Shown here piece by piece: positions 35,954 through 47,661 of a stretch of DNA of 64,000 bases. This DNA is from Coprinopsis marcescibilis (lineage: Eukaryota > Basidiomycota > Agaricomycetes > Agaricales > Psathyrellaceae). The translations under genes and the position numbers were made by a program. Under the pieces are notes generated by a model, which had not been told where the DNA came from, did no database searches, and saw nothing but the letters and a program-made list of their open reading frames with translations. Position 1 is the first letter of the stretch, and each line of letters starts with the position of its first letter. Location: positions 114,564 through 178,563 of the forward strand of contig ML210198.1 in assembly GCA_004369085.1 (NCBI GenBank), in the 5' to 3' direction.

Positions 35954-36934
35954 CTCGAGGTCCAAACATGCAGTGCATCTCTGTAATGGAAGAAAGAGCA
36001 ACAGAAGAAGAAATGAATATTGTACTATTAGTCGAACCCCTCACTCATGTTAATATACCCTCTTTTTCCCGTCTTCAACTATATGAAATCTACATCTATT
36101 GCCCATTACCCGGAACTGAACGTTGAACATCAGGTGATGTACGATCACCATTACAAACTGATATGGCTGCTTTCTCTCCCACTTTCACAAGTTATCCACA
36201 ACCTTTGTCTCCAAGTAGAAGGAGACGTGGCGTAGTCTCTGCCTCTGCCTCTGCCTCTGCCTCCATCTCTACCTCTACCTGCTTGATTGGCTTATAATTT
36301 GAGCAACGGCGCGTGTGTTTCAATCCAGCCTAGAGACTCCGACGCTCGAGGCCAGGTTCGAAGTAGTAAGAATTCGGATATTGCAGCCAGTTCACATCCT
36401 TTGAACGAGGTGAGCCGGGGAAGGTACGGTTCCCAACGCGTATGAGATACTAAACATGATTGATATAGTCTTGCGCTGCTCTAGAATACCTGTTCAGGAC
36501 GCCGATGACAGCTTGAACGGTGGCCGGAGCTCAGAGAGCGAACAACGGATTGGAATTCAGACTCAATCTCAGCTATACATCCATAAGGCACGGATTGAGA
36601 CGTAACGTGGCCCTCTTGCTCATACAAAGAAGGCGATATACTGGTCGAATAATCACACAACGGGTTCGTATAGTCCTATTTTGTGCTTGACGATAAGAGC
36701 CTTGAAGCTGACTACCAGCGACCAGCTTCGGAGCCTGGGCATTAAAGTCGGTGTACACCATCTTCTATCGGCAGCAGAAGACGTCCAACGTATTCCGCTT
36801 ACTTCCCAAGTCAACAAAGGATTCAAAGGTTCGAATTTTTGTCCGTTGCTTCTTGTTGCAAGTCAATTTACTCGGCAATATTAAGACACTGTAAGAACCC
36901 TTTGCACCCCGCCAACACACTATCAGACATACCT
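35954..36934. other. intergenic with a hexanucleotide repeat
   Basis: Lies between unknown gene A and the F-box gene. Apart from the CT-rich repeat at 36234-36282, I see nothing that looks like a gene. No TATA box was picked out for the F-box gene. Confidence 0.45.
36234..36282 (+). repeat. TCTGCC-type hexanucleotide microsatellite
   Basis: About four perfect CTCTGC units followed by degenerate CTCCATCTCTACCTCTACC units in noncoding DNA. A pyrimidine-rich microsatellite, likely length-variable between strains. Confidence 0.8.
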
Positions 36935-39328
36935 ATGGACCTTTCACCGTTCTTACCCATGTCCATAATGGACCGGAGCCTCCCGTCACTCCCACCAACC
37001 CTCCGGCACTCCTCCACAATACCTACCGATTCAGACGTGATTACAGTCCAGCGCACCATTGCTTCATCCAAAAGAGTCTTGAAGGGTGTCGACGAGGAGA
37101 TTGAGAGGCTGCAAGCAAGTCTCGCATCGGCGCGGGCCAGACGCGACAAAGTCCAAGAGCATATCGCCGAACATGAATCTGTGCTGTCTCCACTGCGGTA
37201 TCTACCCCCGGAGATCTTGGAGGAGATATTTTTGTATGTGGCAGAGGATGCGGGAGGCGTGGCGTGGCCGAACCCTTCCATTAGGCCAGCTCTGGACAAC
37301 GACAAAGGAGGACGGGTATCGGAGGAGGAAGTGGAAGCGGAAGGGGAGAGAGGTGGGAGTGGTGTTGAAAGCGTGTCTGAGGACGTGAAAAGGGTTCAGC
37401 CGGAATGGGACGTTCCGTGGAAGCTGGGCAAGGTGTGCAGCTACTGGCGCACCGTGTTCGTCTCCTCATCCAAACTATGGGCCTCGTTCCGCATCGATCT
37501 CACACAGGTGTACATGCAAACCGGGGAAGGGAACGATGCTACGAGGTACTCCTACGAGGCTGTTTATAGCCGTGCACATGGGTTTCTCGAAACTTGTTTG
37601 GAGCGCGCAGGAAACCAGCCGCTGACGTTTACCTTCCGCTACCAGCCGCCGTCGAATATGCATTCTTTCATCCGTCAACACCCTTCTCGATCTTTGGGTC
37701 CGGCAGATGTGATGTACATGGCGCTCTACATGCCGAAGCTCTTGCGCTCGCTGCTTGTAAGGCTGACTGCTGTGAGCATGAAGTGGGAGAGCGTGTCGTT
37801 GGAACTTGGGTTGAGACGAATGAGGGGCCTGGATCGGTTGTTGGGGACGGTTTTTGGGAAGCTGCCGAAATTGAAGAGGCTGCATCTGGCGGCTGATGAT
37901 TCGCCTGGACAGAACCCGTACTCCATCATGCAGGACGACGAAGAACCCTATGGAGGCTCAAGTGATGAGGAAGCTTATACGCACGGAACCACAGGCAGGC
38001 CGCTCACGATACGGTCGTTTTCACTCGCGCCTAACCTCACGCATCTTACGATTGTGAATTTGGCTCAACCGATGGAGGAGCTGAAAGTGCCTTGGAGGCA
38101 GCTACGCTACCTCAGATCACGCGGGACGACATTCCAGGAGGGCGAGTTTAGTAGGATTCTGAAGGCATGCGGGGAACGGTTGGAGGAATTTGTGACGGAG
38201 GATGAAAGGGTTTTGGAGGTAGCGAATGATAATGGTGGGGGCACGGGCAGCACGCCCATCTGGGCACCGTGGGGGGCTCCTCATATTAACAACTTTTTGG
38301 CGATGAATGGTTTGAACGCCATGAACCCAATTGTGAATGGGACTGATAACACCAATGCTATCGGCTCGGTCCAACTTCCCCGCCTGCATACCCTGTCAGT
38401 AACCAACAAAGGCTCCTACATCTCCCGGATTTTCCAGCTTCTCACCGCGCCCTCATTCACTGCCCTCTCCATCGTTGCGCGTACGCAATTTGTTGCCGAG
38501 CCCATCGTCACCATGCTCCACCGATCCAACGCAGCGTCGCACACTACAAAGATCTTGCTCGAGACGGCGTCCTACAGCGGATCCCTCAACTCTGAAGCGA
38601 TCTGGGAGGATAACTATGGTGTGGTCAAGATCCTGTCAGAATTGGAGAATGTGAGGGAGTGTGTGTTGAGGGTGAGCAGGGCGGTGGATGGGGTTGTGCC
38701 CTGGTTAGCTGTCCCGCGGTCTGCCTCGACTGGCAACAGCACGGCTGGTTTGCGATCGGGCTCTTCGAATTACTCGGGCTCAAATACCAGTCCGTGGCAT
38801 AACCCCGGTGGTAATCCGAATGGAGGGGATGGACTTTCCAGGCAGCTGGACGCACTGCGCCTTTTAGACGTTCGTTGGAATGGAACTGGTGGTGGTACTC
38901 TGGTGGGGTCGGGGGCTGGGATACCCTACCCCTTGCCCAACCTGCGCGATCTGACCTTGTGTGATTCGTGTTGTGAGAATGCGGTGGGCGTGGCAAAGTT
39001 GATTTTGAGCAGGATCGAGGATTCGAATGCATGTGGTGTGGATGCAGGTGCTGGGACGGACGGTGCTGAAGATGAGGATGGGAATGATAGTGATGATATT
39101 GAAGGCGAGGAATGCAGTGGACATGGCAAAGAGAACGTCGAGATTTCGGTCAACGCTTCGAATTCTTTGGAGAAGCAAGGAAGCAAAGACAAGGCCCGCT
39201 TTGCATGTCTGTTGAAGAGTGTGCGACTGCAGCTGTCGAGGCCAACTCGGCCACGATTGCATGGCGACATTACGACGTTGGAAAATTCGGCAAAGGAGTG
39301 GGGTGTGCAGATGGTGGTGCACACGTAG
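36935..39328 (+). CDS. F-box protein with long LRR-like region
   Basis: Single-exon gene of 797 residues; the first in-frame ATG is at 36935. Residues about 40-82 form a charged coiled coil (SKRVLKGVDEEIERLQASLAS), immediately followed by the F-box SPLRYLPPEILEEIFLYV (about 85-103). This coiled-coil plus F-box head is the typical Agaricomycete layout. The rest has irregular leucine-rich segments (LPKLKRLHLA, LAPNLTHLTIVNL, LPRLHTLSV, LPNLRDLTLCDS) and an acidic stretch near residue 710 (EDEDGNDSDDIEGEE). F-box proteins recruit substrates to SCF ubiquitin ligases through Skp1. The last 200 codons and 3' flank are duplicated in decayed form at 42541-43360. The target is unknown. Confidence 0.87.
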   Translation: MDLSPFLPMSIMDRSLPSLPPTLRHSSTIPTDSDVITVQRTIASSKRVLKGVDEEIERLQASLASARARRDKVQEHIAEHESVLSPLRYLPPEILEEIFLYVAEDAGGVAWPNPSIRPALDNDKGGRVSEEEVEAEGERGGSGVESVSEDVKRVQPEWDVPWKLGKVCSYWRTVFVSSSKLWASFRIDLTQVYMQTGEGNDATRYSYEAVYSRAHGFLETCLERAGNQPLTFTFRYQPPSNMHSFIRQHPSRSLGPADVMYMALYMPKLLRSLLVRLTAVSMKWESVSLELGLRRMRGLDRLLGTVFGKLPKLKRLHLAADDSPGQNPYSIMQDDEEPYGGSSDEEAYTHGTTGRPLTIRSFSLAPNLTHLTIVNLAQPMEELKVPWRQLRYLRSRGTTFQEGEFSRILKACGERLEEFVTEDERVLEVANDNGGGTGSTPIWAPWGAPHINNFLAMNGLNAMNPIVNGTDNTNAIGSVQLPRLHTLSVTNKGSYISRIFQLLTAPSFTALSIVARTQFVAEPIVTMLHRSNAASHTTKILLETASYSGSLNSEAIWEDNYGVVKILSELENVRECVLRVSRAVDGVVPWLAVPRSASTGNSTAGLRSGSSNYSGSNTSPWHNPGGNPNGGDGLSRQLDALRLLDVRWNGTGGGTLVGSGAGIPYPLPNLRDLTLCDSCCENAVGVAKLILSRIEDSNACGVDAGAGTDGAEDEDGNDSDDIEGEECSGHGKENVEISVNASNSLEKQGSKDKARFACLLKSVRLQLSRPTRPRLHGDITTLENSAKEWGVQMVVHT

Positions 39329-39623
39329 ATTCCGTTTGAGTAAACAACGGGCAATGGTTTCGTTTTTTATCTCTCTTTATAGTTCTCAAGATTTCTCCCC
39401 TTATACTGTGTATATGTGTACATTTCTAGTAGCAGCGAGAAATATTATGATGGGATGTGAGATATTGGTAAACCGAGAACAATTAGATCGACAACTTCGG
39501 CGGTTGAAGCTTGATCCGCTGGTGACTGGGTGCACGGGGATCACCCGCTGTTATCATTTTACCGCTACCACCACCATCTCCCGCTCTGCAAACCGTCTGC
39601 CCACTCTACCGGCCTCTAAAACG

Positions 39624-42191
39624 ATGGCCTCCACCAATGATACTCCGACCATCGAAGGAGAGGGGCCGTCCGCTAGCAAAAAATCAGTGACTAGCACCCC
39701 GGGGCAACCGTGTAAAGCTGTCAGTGTCGAAGCTTTCTCGTCTCCACTCACATATCGTCAGCAGGAGAACGTATACTTGGGAGACGAGACTCAGGGTCGA
39801 TGGCTTGGGCCTATGCCACCGGAGGACTTCCTGTCCGAGTTCCTCCCCTTGCCCCATGGGGTCCCAGCGAAAAAAGAAATATGTTTCCAAGACGTCGCCG
39901 CTGCGCCCAATGAAGCTGCTTTAGCTGCTGCATTCGTACGTCTCAGTCCCATTTACCGTTTGTAATGTGCTGCCTTTGACAAGTTGAACAGATCAAAGCT
40001 GCAAACGAGGCAGACCTTCCAAGGTTGCGCTTTGTGAATACAGCCTCTTCAGGGAATCCAAATTTGCGTAAACTTGGGCCTGACGTTACTGGTGTTTCTG
40101 ACAAGACCCATGTTCGATATATTGGGAAGAAACCGAACGACGGAGACCCCGAGGACCAGAAGGCGGAGGTGGATTTTGGCTACAGCGAGTTGATAGTAGA
40201 ATGCAAGAGTAAGAGGTTAGACGACGCGTTCAACGATCCACCCCCCAAAGGCGCAAAGGTGGTTGCGAGTGGAAGCGGGGCCAAGGAGAGGCAAGCGGAA
40301 GGGCAAGAGCCAGCGAAAAACTTTTGTACCCAGGAGGAGACTTGCGAGGAATCGACACCACTCCCGTTCGAACATGGAACGATGGCTGCTTGCGCAATCA
40401 GGGGCCAGCTCGCCACCTATGCAGCAGTTCAGAACAGAGCCCAGTTCCGCACTCATTCTTTCTCCTTGTTCATCTTTGGACCCTTTGCTCGATTCATTCG
40501 CTGGGACCGTCGCTGTGCGATCGTCTCTGCGCGTTTTGAATACGGGACATCACCAAACAACTACCTCGCCGATTTCTTACATCGGCACTCGCAACTCGAC
40601 GACGAAGGAAGAGGCAAGGACACGACGCTCGCCCCAGAGCCCTGCTCTGCAGGAGACTGCCCGCCTGATATGGCAGAACAGTTGCACAAGGCCAACAAAC
40701 TGAAAGTGACCTCAGCGACTCCTCGGAAAACTGAGCTCCGGAAAGTCTTTATCCCAGATCAACAGGACCCGGACAAACTTCACCTGCACATCATCTCTTA
40801 CCCTCTGCCCTTTGTTACTCCTTCGCCATTCGGGAGAGGGACGCGTCCATTCCTAGCATATAACCCGGCCACTAAGAGGATTGTCTTCGCAAAAGATTAC
40901 TGGCGCTCCACTGGGGAAGGTATTACCAAGGAAGGGGATATCTACAAGGAGTTGAAAGACAAGGGAGTGCGCCATATCGCTCCGTTCGGACACGGAAACG
41001 ACATAGCAGGCCAAAAGACTATCGACCTCAGCAAGTACGAATGGGCCAAGGACGCACCAAGCCCTCTTCAGCACTACCGAATGTCGTTGAAGGTTATCGG
41101 AGCCCAGCTTCAAGACTTTGCGCCAACCAAAGTCCTCGTCAGCGCAGTTGCCGATGCAATGGAAGGTAAAGCCGGCCGAATCCCCGTTGCGTCAACATTT
41201 TAACTAACCATCGATCATCGTAGGCCACGACGATGCTTTCTGGGACGCGAATATTCTCCATCGCGATATAAGTGTGGGAAACATTCTGGTTGCGAAAGAC
41301 CAGGCGCAATACCGTGCCGAAAACGCCCCTGCAGACGAGGAGGTCGATACTATCCAAGTGGACAGTGGGTTGTTGATTGATTGGGATATGAGCCTCGTCA
41401 TCCGTGACACAGGTCGACCGCGAGAAGAACGCACGGTTCGTTGTCCCCGCTTCTATTACATACTCGTCTTTGCTTACTGACTGATTATCAACCCACCTCC
41501 ACAGGGAACCTGGGAATTCATTTCCGCCGCCCTCCTCAGGCTTACTCGTCAGGGTCGGGAGGCTCCAGTGGTGCATACCATCGAAGACGACCGCGAATCC
41601 TCGCTATATGTGATCCTCTATGTGGCCCTACGGTACAGCCTGCACCACGTTAATCTTGATGAGCTACCTGCCGCGGAACTGGAGATGTTTGAGGAACGTT
41701 TCACGATGCCCGACGGGTTTTCCACAGGTGGACAGCTGAAGATGAGGTTTATTCTTACGAGCCCCTACTCGATCAAGCTCAACCCGCCGCTCGACGCCAT
41801 CATCGATGGTGCCGCAGATTTCTTCCGCCCTCGTTACGCCCCCATTAGGGACAAGGATATTGCGGCCTACGAAAGAATCAAGGCCAGTGGCAAGTGCGAT
41901 GATATGAGCATTTTTGTGTACGGACATTATCTCGCGGGGATGGAGAGGATGAAAGCTAGAGGAGCGTGGGTCAAATTTTTGCGCGAGGAGCTGGAGGGAC
42001 CCGGTTGGCGTCCGGATGATTTCCAGATTCGCCAGCTCAGAACGGTCAGGTCCGTCTACGGTCTGAAGCGCAGGATGTGGTACTCTGAAGCCCCAGGCAC
42101 GGAACGAGCAGCAGCTTTGGTATGCAACAAGCGCGCGAAACTTGGGTCTGGGGCGACTGGTCCGGCTGGTCCGGAGCAAGCTGCGTTCTAA
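39624..42191 (+). CDS. FunK1 fungal-type protein kinase
   Basis: Predicted 794 residues; exons 39624-39935, 39992-41165, 41224-41435 and 41505-42191. The N-terminal half carries the FunK1 lead-in (VDFGYSELIVECK, GQLATYAAVQNRAQFRTHSFSLFI, FIRWDRRCAIVSARF), followed by ILHRDISVGNILV with the catalytic HRD-x4-N core, LLIDWDMSL at the DFG position, and GTWEFISAALL at the activation segment end. FunK1 kinases are an expanded family in multicellular basidiomycetes, often linked to fruiting; substrates are largely unknown. The Mg-binding motif is DWD rather than DFG; FunK1 members commonly have DF/WD here. The gene lies between the intact F-box gene and a decayed copy of its 3' end. Confidence 0.9.
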
Positions 42192-42540
42192 CTTGTAGGC
42201 TGAAACTTTGGAGAATGGGGATGATTGATGTTGATGGAGGAGAGAGGATCCAGGGCTTACGGCAAGAGGTGAACGGGGGAAGAGGCGAGTGATGAAGGTG
42301 ACACAAGTGGTCCAATCCAAGCCCAATCTCATCTTGGTTCTGCCCAACTTGCTCTGGTTTCGTTCTCGTCTCGTCTACACTTGCCCTCTCCACCTCCCAT
42401 TTTACCCTGTTGCCCTTGCCCCATGGTTCCGCATAGCTCTTGAGCGCAACCTAGGCAACTCTGTACTTGACGCTCCGCATAGCGTCTCTGTTGTACACTG
42501 CACTTCAGCATATGTATGAATGACAATACTTGGCTCAATC

Positions 42541-43360
42541 AACTCTTCCCGCGCTCTGCCTCGATTGGCAACGGCACGGCTGGTTCAATGCGATCGAGCT
42601 CTGCGAATTGACTCCTGCTCCAATGCTTAGCCACCGTGGCCTTAACCGTAACTCTGGTGGCTACCTCTGAATGGCATTGGCGGAGATGGGACTCGGACCC
42701 TCCAGACATCTGGACGGCACTGCGCCTGTTTTGACGTTGGGTTTCATACTAAATTGGAATGCAAGTGGTGGTGGTGGTGGTGGACTGGGATTTACCCTAC
42801 CCCCCTTCCACAACCTGTGCGATCCGACCTTGTGTGAATTCGTGTTGTGATTTTGAGCAGGATCGAGCGATTCGAGCGGCGCATGTGGTGCGGATGCGGG
42901 TGCTGGGACGGACGGTGCTGAGGATGAGGATGTTGGGATGGACACTCCTGAGGATGGAGATGGGGGTGAAGGCGAGGAATTTTGCGTTGTCTGAAGAGTT
43001 GTGCAACTGCAGCTGTCGAGGCCAACTCGGCCACGATTGTATGGCGAAATTGCGACGTTGGAAAACTCGGCAAAGGAGTGGGGTGTGGAGATGGTGGTGC
43101 AAACGTAGATTGCCGTTCGAGTAATGAAATGTAAAACTGTTTATAAACAATGGCCAACGAGTGATAACGGGAGTTTCTTATATCTCCCTTCATAGTTCTC
43201 AAGATTACTCCCTCGTGCTTTGTATCTGTATAACTTTCCAGCGGGATTTGATTTCTAGTCTAGCAGTTGGAACTGAAGGAGAGAAAGAAATATTTTGATG
43301 GGCGATGATGGATGGGGTGACAGACCAAAGGCGAGATATTGATATTGGGAAACCATTGCA
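42541..43360 (+). pseudogene. decayed duplicate of the F-box gene 3' end and downstream flank
   Basis: Bases 43018-43109 match 39238-39329 of the intact F-box gene nearly base for base, including the terminal stop. Upstream, 42545-42990 aligns in pieces to about 38700-39110 (shared CTCTGCCTCGA, GGACTGGGAT and GCGATCGA-type blocks) with many indels and stops. Downstream similarity continues past the stop (TAGTTCTCAAGAT, GAAATATT..GATGGG, GAGATATTG). So roughly 0.8 kb, from the last 200 codons into the 3' flank, was copied and has since decayed. There is no open frame through it. Confidence 0.85.
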
Positions 43361-43455
43361 TTGAGAGTTACATTGTAACTGAACCGAAACATGACTGAGC
43401 GAGAACTAAAGAGTACAATTACATCGACAACTTGGAATCGATCGACCCTGGGCTC

Positions 43456-44780
43456 TTAGGCAGTAGGCCGCTCTGCCTGGGGTGTCAACCTGACAGCATG
43501 CCTCCTGAACGTCGGGCTGAAATCTGGGGTGGCAGAGTGCACGGTGACCCTGTTATCCCAGACGACGACGGTACCAGGCTTGTAGCTGGCGCGGATATGG
43601 AAGTCGGCGCCCTTGGCGATGTGGTCGTAGAGGAACTTGAGGAGGAAGTCGGACTCTTCCTGCTTGAAGCCGACGATGCGGCGGGTGAAGCCCTGGTTGA
43701 TGTAGAGAGCCTTTTCGCCGGTGACTGGGTGCACGCGGACGAGGGGATGCTAGAGGGATGGGTTAGACAAGATACAAGTACGAGGGAATCGTGAAGATGG
43801 CTTGCCTCGGTCTCGATTGGCTCACGCCTAACTGGTCCACCGATACGCTGCGAGAACTCGGCCTGGTGCACAGCGGAGTGAACAGCTTTCAGACCGTCCA
43901 ACCTCTTCTTGAACTCATCAGAGAGTCGGTTGTACGCCTCGACTTGGGACGCAAAGAGGGTGTCACCACCAGTCTCGGGCTGCAAGAAGGCAAGTAGATT
44001 AACTTATTATCCCTCCTTCAAACACGCAGAGCAACGTACCTGATCGAGGATGAAGAAGAACGTGGTACCAGGGGGTTGCTTCTCGTAGCTCACATCGGAA
44101 TGCCAGCTCGTGTGATTGGTCCTATCACCGCCCAAGTACTCCTTGAACCTATCGTGCCCTGGGTCCCTGTATACAACGTGGAACTCGGGGTGACCTTTCA
44201 CGTTCCCTGAGGTAGGGTGCTTCTGGATGGGCCCAAAGTGGCGGGCAATCTCGATCTGCCTTTCGGCACCGATATCCTTGAAGTCCTGGTCGCGGAAGAC
44301 GAGGACTTTGCGCTCGGCGGTGAGCAAGGCGAGCTCGTCGAGGCCAGCTGATGAGAGCTGGCTGATTTGGACACCCTCGACCTCGGTCCCGAGGTAGGGG
44401 CTGAGGTGGCGGATCCTGGTGTCGGCGGTGAGAAGGTTGGGCTTTGCAGGGTCAGCGCGCAGACCGGCGTCGACAATATCTTTTGTGGGTCGTTAGCGGG
44501 AAATACAGGTAACATAGACGGAAATGCTCACCGAACTCTTCAGTAGGACCCCACTTCTCTGTCAAGTCGTAGTAGGGGTAGTAGAATGGGTAGGATGGAC
44601 CCTACGAGCACAATGGCTTGATTAGTACAGGAAAGGGATATCGACAGAAGTAAAGAAGCGCACATCATCTTTCTTGCCCTCGAGGCTAGCGTTAGGGACA
44701 GCGCTAACAGCAAGCTTGGCAATGTTCTTGGTTACACCTTCAACGGTGGCAGGTTGGAGTTCAGCGACGGAGGGAGCCAT
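43456..44780 (-). CDS. TauD/TfdA-type Fe(II)/2-oxoglutarate dioxygenase (intact copy)
   Basis: Predicted 364 residues; exons 44780-44664, 44601-44532, 44479-44040, 43979-43806 and 43749-43456. Family motifs: VLVFRDQDF, HFGPIQKHPTSG, TSWHSDVSYEKQPPGTTFF with metal ligands His189 and Asp191, and VVWDNRVTVHSATPDF with the third ligand His338, then FRRHAVR supplying the 2-oxoglutarate arginine. The enzyme class oxidises taurine or other alkyl sulfonates to release sulfite (yeast Jlp1) but also includes enzymes for other acids. Intron 4 (43750-43805) must start with GC (GCAAGC), joining ETE to HPLVRVHP. A TATA box lies about 50 bases upstream. The paralogue at 48545-49870 is broken. The exact substrate is not determined. 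Confidence 0.9.
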
Positions 44781-44830
44781 TTCGGTGGAGTGAGGTGGTA
44801 TGTTTTAGAACACTAGGCCAATACATCCTC

Positions 44831-44838
44831 CTTTTATA
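44831..44838 (-). promoter_or_regulatory. TATA box of the TauD gene
   Basis: TATAAAAG on the minus strand, about 51 bases upstream of the ATG ending at 44780. In the broken paralogue the corresponding site reads CATAAAAG. Confidence 0.6.
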
Positions 44839-45534
44839 CCTATGAGATAGCATTGTAGCACGGCTACCACCCGATAGTGCAATAGAGTGCAATCCAACTC
44901 CAGAATGGGCCCAAGCTCGTCACGTCATCTGCACTTCCAATGCTCCCAAGCATAGAAAGGACGTTGATATGACAGCTAATGATGAGGCTATTGGGCAGAG
45001 CCTGCGTACAGGGACCTCGCACCAGCAGGCTCATATGGTGCCTTTCCAGTGTCCAATTGCGCGACTCCGAGCGAATTCTTCTGCCATCGGTTGCGCATCC
45101 GGTCAATTCATATCAAGTATGAATTCGTGACAATGAATGATGCTTCTTCACGGCAGGCTAACCGTATGGGTATACGCACGGTAGTGAGTCCCTGGAACCT
45201 GGATACGGAGCCGTGTAAGCTTTAGTCGTTCCATGTTGTCGATATCGATGTGGTTGTCGTCATCGCGCAACCACAACCCTGGCGCTCGGGCCACCGAGAA
45301 TAGAAACACAGCCACTCGGCAATCAAATCCTTGGACCGCGAGTTCGACCCTCAGTGCACAACTCAGATAGAAATCGAAAGACGTCGGGAAATCCGACCAT
45401 CAGTCCTGGTGGTCCCTGTGGAGTGTTACCAGTATTAACAATGATTGGATCCATATTTCAAACGCCACAGCTATTGCCACGGATTTATGTCTTTTCCAAA
45501 ATTATACCTATGTTCTACACATTACGACGCACCT
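44839..45534. other. intergenic, nothing recognised
   Basis: About 700 bases between the TauD promoter and the F-box/LRR locus. A T-arm-like GAGTTCGACCC occurs near 45340, but no matching acceptor stem was found, so no tRNA is called. Confidence 0.4.
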
Positions 45535-47116
45535 TCAGAACTCTACATGCATATGTGTAGCGTGAGCCCTCTGCAAATTATACAGTAACTCTTTGATATT
45601 TCTCACCTCCAAAGCTTCCCGCTGACCGATCCCAAACCTCCCGACATTGATTACAACTCGACTTAAGCGCCCAAAGAACGGTCCTGCTGGGACATTATCG
45701 AGCTTAATCCACCCAACGTTCTCCTCAATGTGGGTGAGCAAGGGCTGAAGAGGAGTAATGTGGAGGGAAGGCTTGAGGCATTTAAAGGTTATCTTCGGCG
45801 TCTTCAGCTTGCAAGGCCGACTTACATCAGTATGAATGCCGTCTGAGAGAAACGTCGCGATGTCTCCTGGCATAGTTCCCTAAATATGGTGCTCGATAGG
45901 TCTTGGTCCAAGAAACCGTAGAATCTCTATATTCTCAAAAGGCCCATCGACGCAGAGATCTTTGAACCTGAGTTCTGACTGTGTTATGTTGTCCGAGGGG
46001 TCTATCCGAGTCGGTTCTTTCATGTTAGCCGATTTCGCGGAAACTCGGAAAGGTAATAGCTCACATTGATCGACACTGATACTCAAGCCATCGTACGGAG
46101 CTTTGGTGCAAGCACAGAGCTCTTATTATACCTCTCCGGCTCACATCTTATCACAGGCACATCCAACGCCATCTTTTCCAAATTGGGAAAAGACACTACA
46201 AACTTTTTGAGTCCGTGCATTTGTTCATTCTACCAACCACAACTCGCTTGATCCTGTGCGATATTTGTTTCTGCAAGGGAAGCCTCCGAATGTCTCCCGG
46301 AATCCGGTTTGCGATGGGGACGGTCGAGAATGGGAGCTGGTACATGCGCTTTCCGATGCCGAGTTTCGCTATGGGCTCCCAGGTTGAGGACTCGGGGGAA
46401 TGTTCTGAACCAGAGGTATAGCTCTGGCGCTCGAAGGCGGCATAGGATGCATTGAGATACTGGAGCCCTCCAGACCTTTGACGGATCCACTCTACTGCTT
46501 CCAGAGTGAAGGGTATCAGCTGGAGATGGAGGGCTCGAAGCTGTGGTTGGGAGAGGAGGGAACGCACTGCGGTGCAGAGAGCGGGAGGGCCTGGAAAACT
46601 GTATTTCTGTTCCCGGTTGTAATCTTCGTCTAATTGATCAATGCTTTGCTCCCAGCATTGCCTCATGCTGAAAACTCTGAGACCATGGGTACTTGCGAGG
46701 GTGGTGAAAAGCCAGACGAGTGGCTCGGGATTGGTTTGGGAGGAAGATATGGATATGAGCTATTTGCTTTCTGGAATATCCAAGTTACTTAAACCCGTGT
46801 ACGCTGAGTCCATTGTTCTCTGTTCGTGCAGCTGCAGACATACAACATAGGACAGTAGCTGGGTCAGAATTTATGAGAGATCGAAGGGCCTTGAGACTTT
46901 CGGGGGTGGGTACGGTAATTCGATAGAAATGCGAGGGAGTAGCTCCGCGCGAAGGTGGCGAGAGACCAGCGAGCATTGGTATGCTGCGCTCAGTGCCTCT
47001 GGAATGGGCATAGGGGTAATATCGAGGTCTTCCATGTTGATGCGATAGTCGGGGAAAGCTTTATAGCTGAGCTCATTGATAATCTTATCGAGGAGCTCGA
47101 TCGGAAGGAATATATC
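45535..47116 (-). pseudogene. F-box/LRR-type gene, probably degenerate
   Basis: Reading down the minus strand from about 47116 (after a TTAG acceptor-like site), an F-box-like FLPIELLDKIINELS is followed by SAAYQCSLVSRHLRAELLPRI. The frame then runs to a stop, while coding-like sequence continues one frame over as YRITVPTPESLKALRSLINSDPATVL. Further LRR-like blocks follow in shifting frames: QLRALHLQLIPFTLEAVEW, GLKKFVVSFPNLEKMALDVPV and PFENIEILRFLGPRP. Stops separate some blocks. Either several introns are misread or the gene has decayed; the break near 46910 sits in a short T run. Boundaries are approximate and the first exon was not found. Confidence 0.5.
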
Positions 47117-47661
47117 CTAAGTTGCTGTCTCCACGAATTACAGAACAGGAGATGACGGTGGTTGACAAAGGTATTGGGTTCGTTCAAACAACGACGCTTA
47201 CATCTTATGCGTTTCTTCAAGACCCGTTCTTGGAATCAAACTTTATCATCCGGATATGTCAGAACGTAGAAGAACTTGTCACATTTTGGTACACTGATAT
47301 CTATCGAACACGCGAGGGAGCATGTCCTTGAAAAGGTTCTCGAGGAGCTCAGTAAGATTGCGGCATCAAGTGTGCACTGACCTCCCATTTCCTCAGCCTG
47401 GGGCACTTAACTCCAAGCTATCGAACCGCAGAGAGATATCTTATCACTCAACTGACAACCAGTCAAATTCTGTAGTCCTATCGTATCGAACATGTCTTTC
47501 TTGTGACCCCCATTGAGCACCACGAGTGGTACACATTTCTTGTACGATTGACCGCACCTATAGTAGAAAGGCTGAATATAAGGCTTCCAAGAGCGCAAAT
47601 TAACAAGTTGACAACATGTCCATTGTAACAAGGTACTGCCAGGAGCATTTCCGAGTATCGC

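Noticed and set aside
45290..45360. tRNA-like T-arm GAGTTCGACCC
   Set aside because: No pairing acceptor stem, D-arm or anticodon arm found on either strand.
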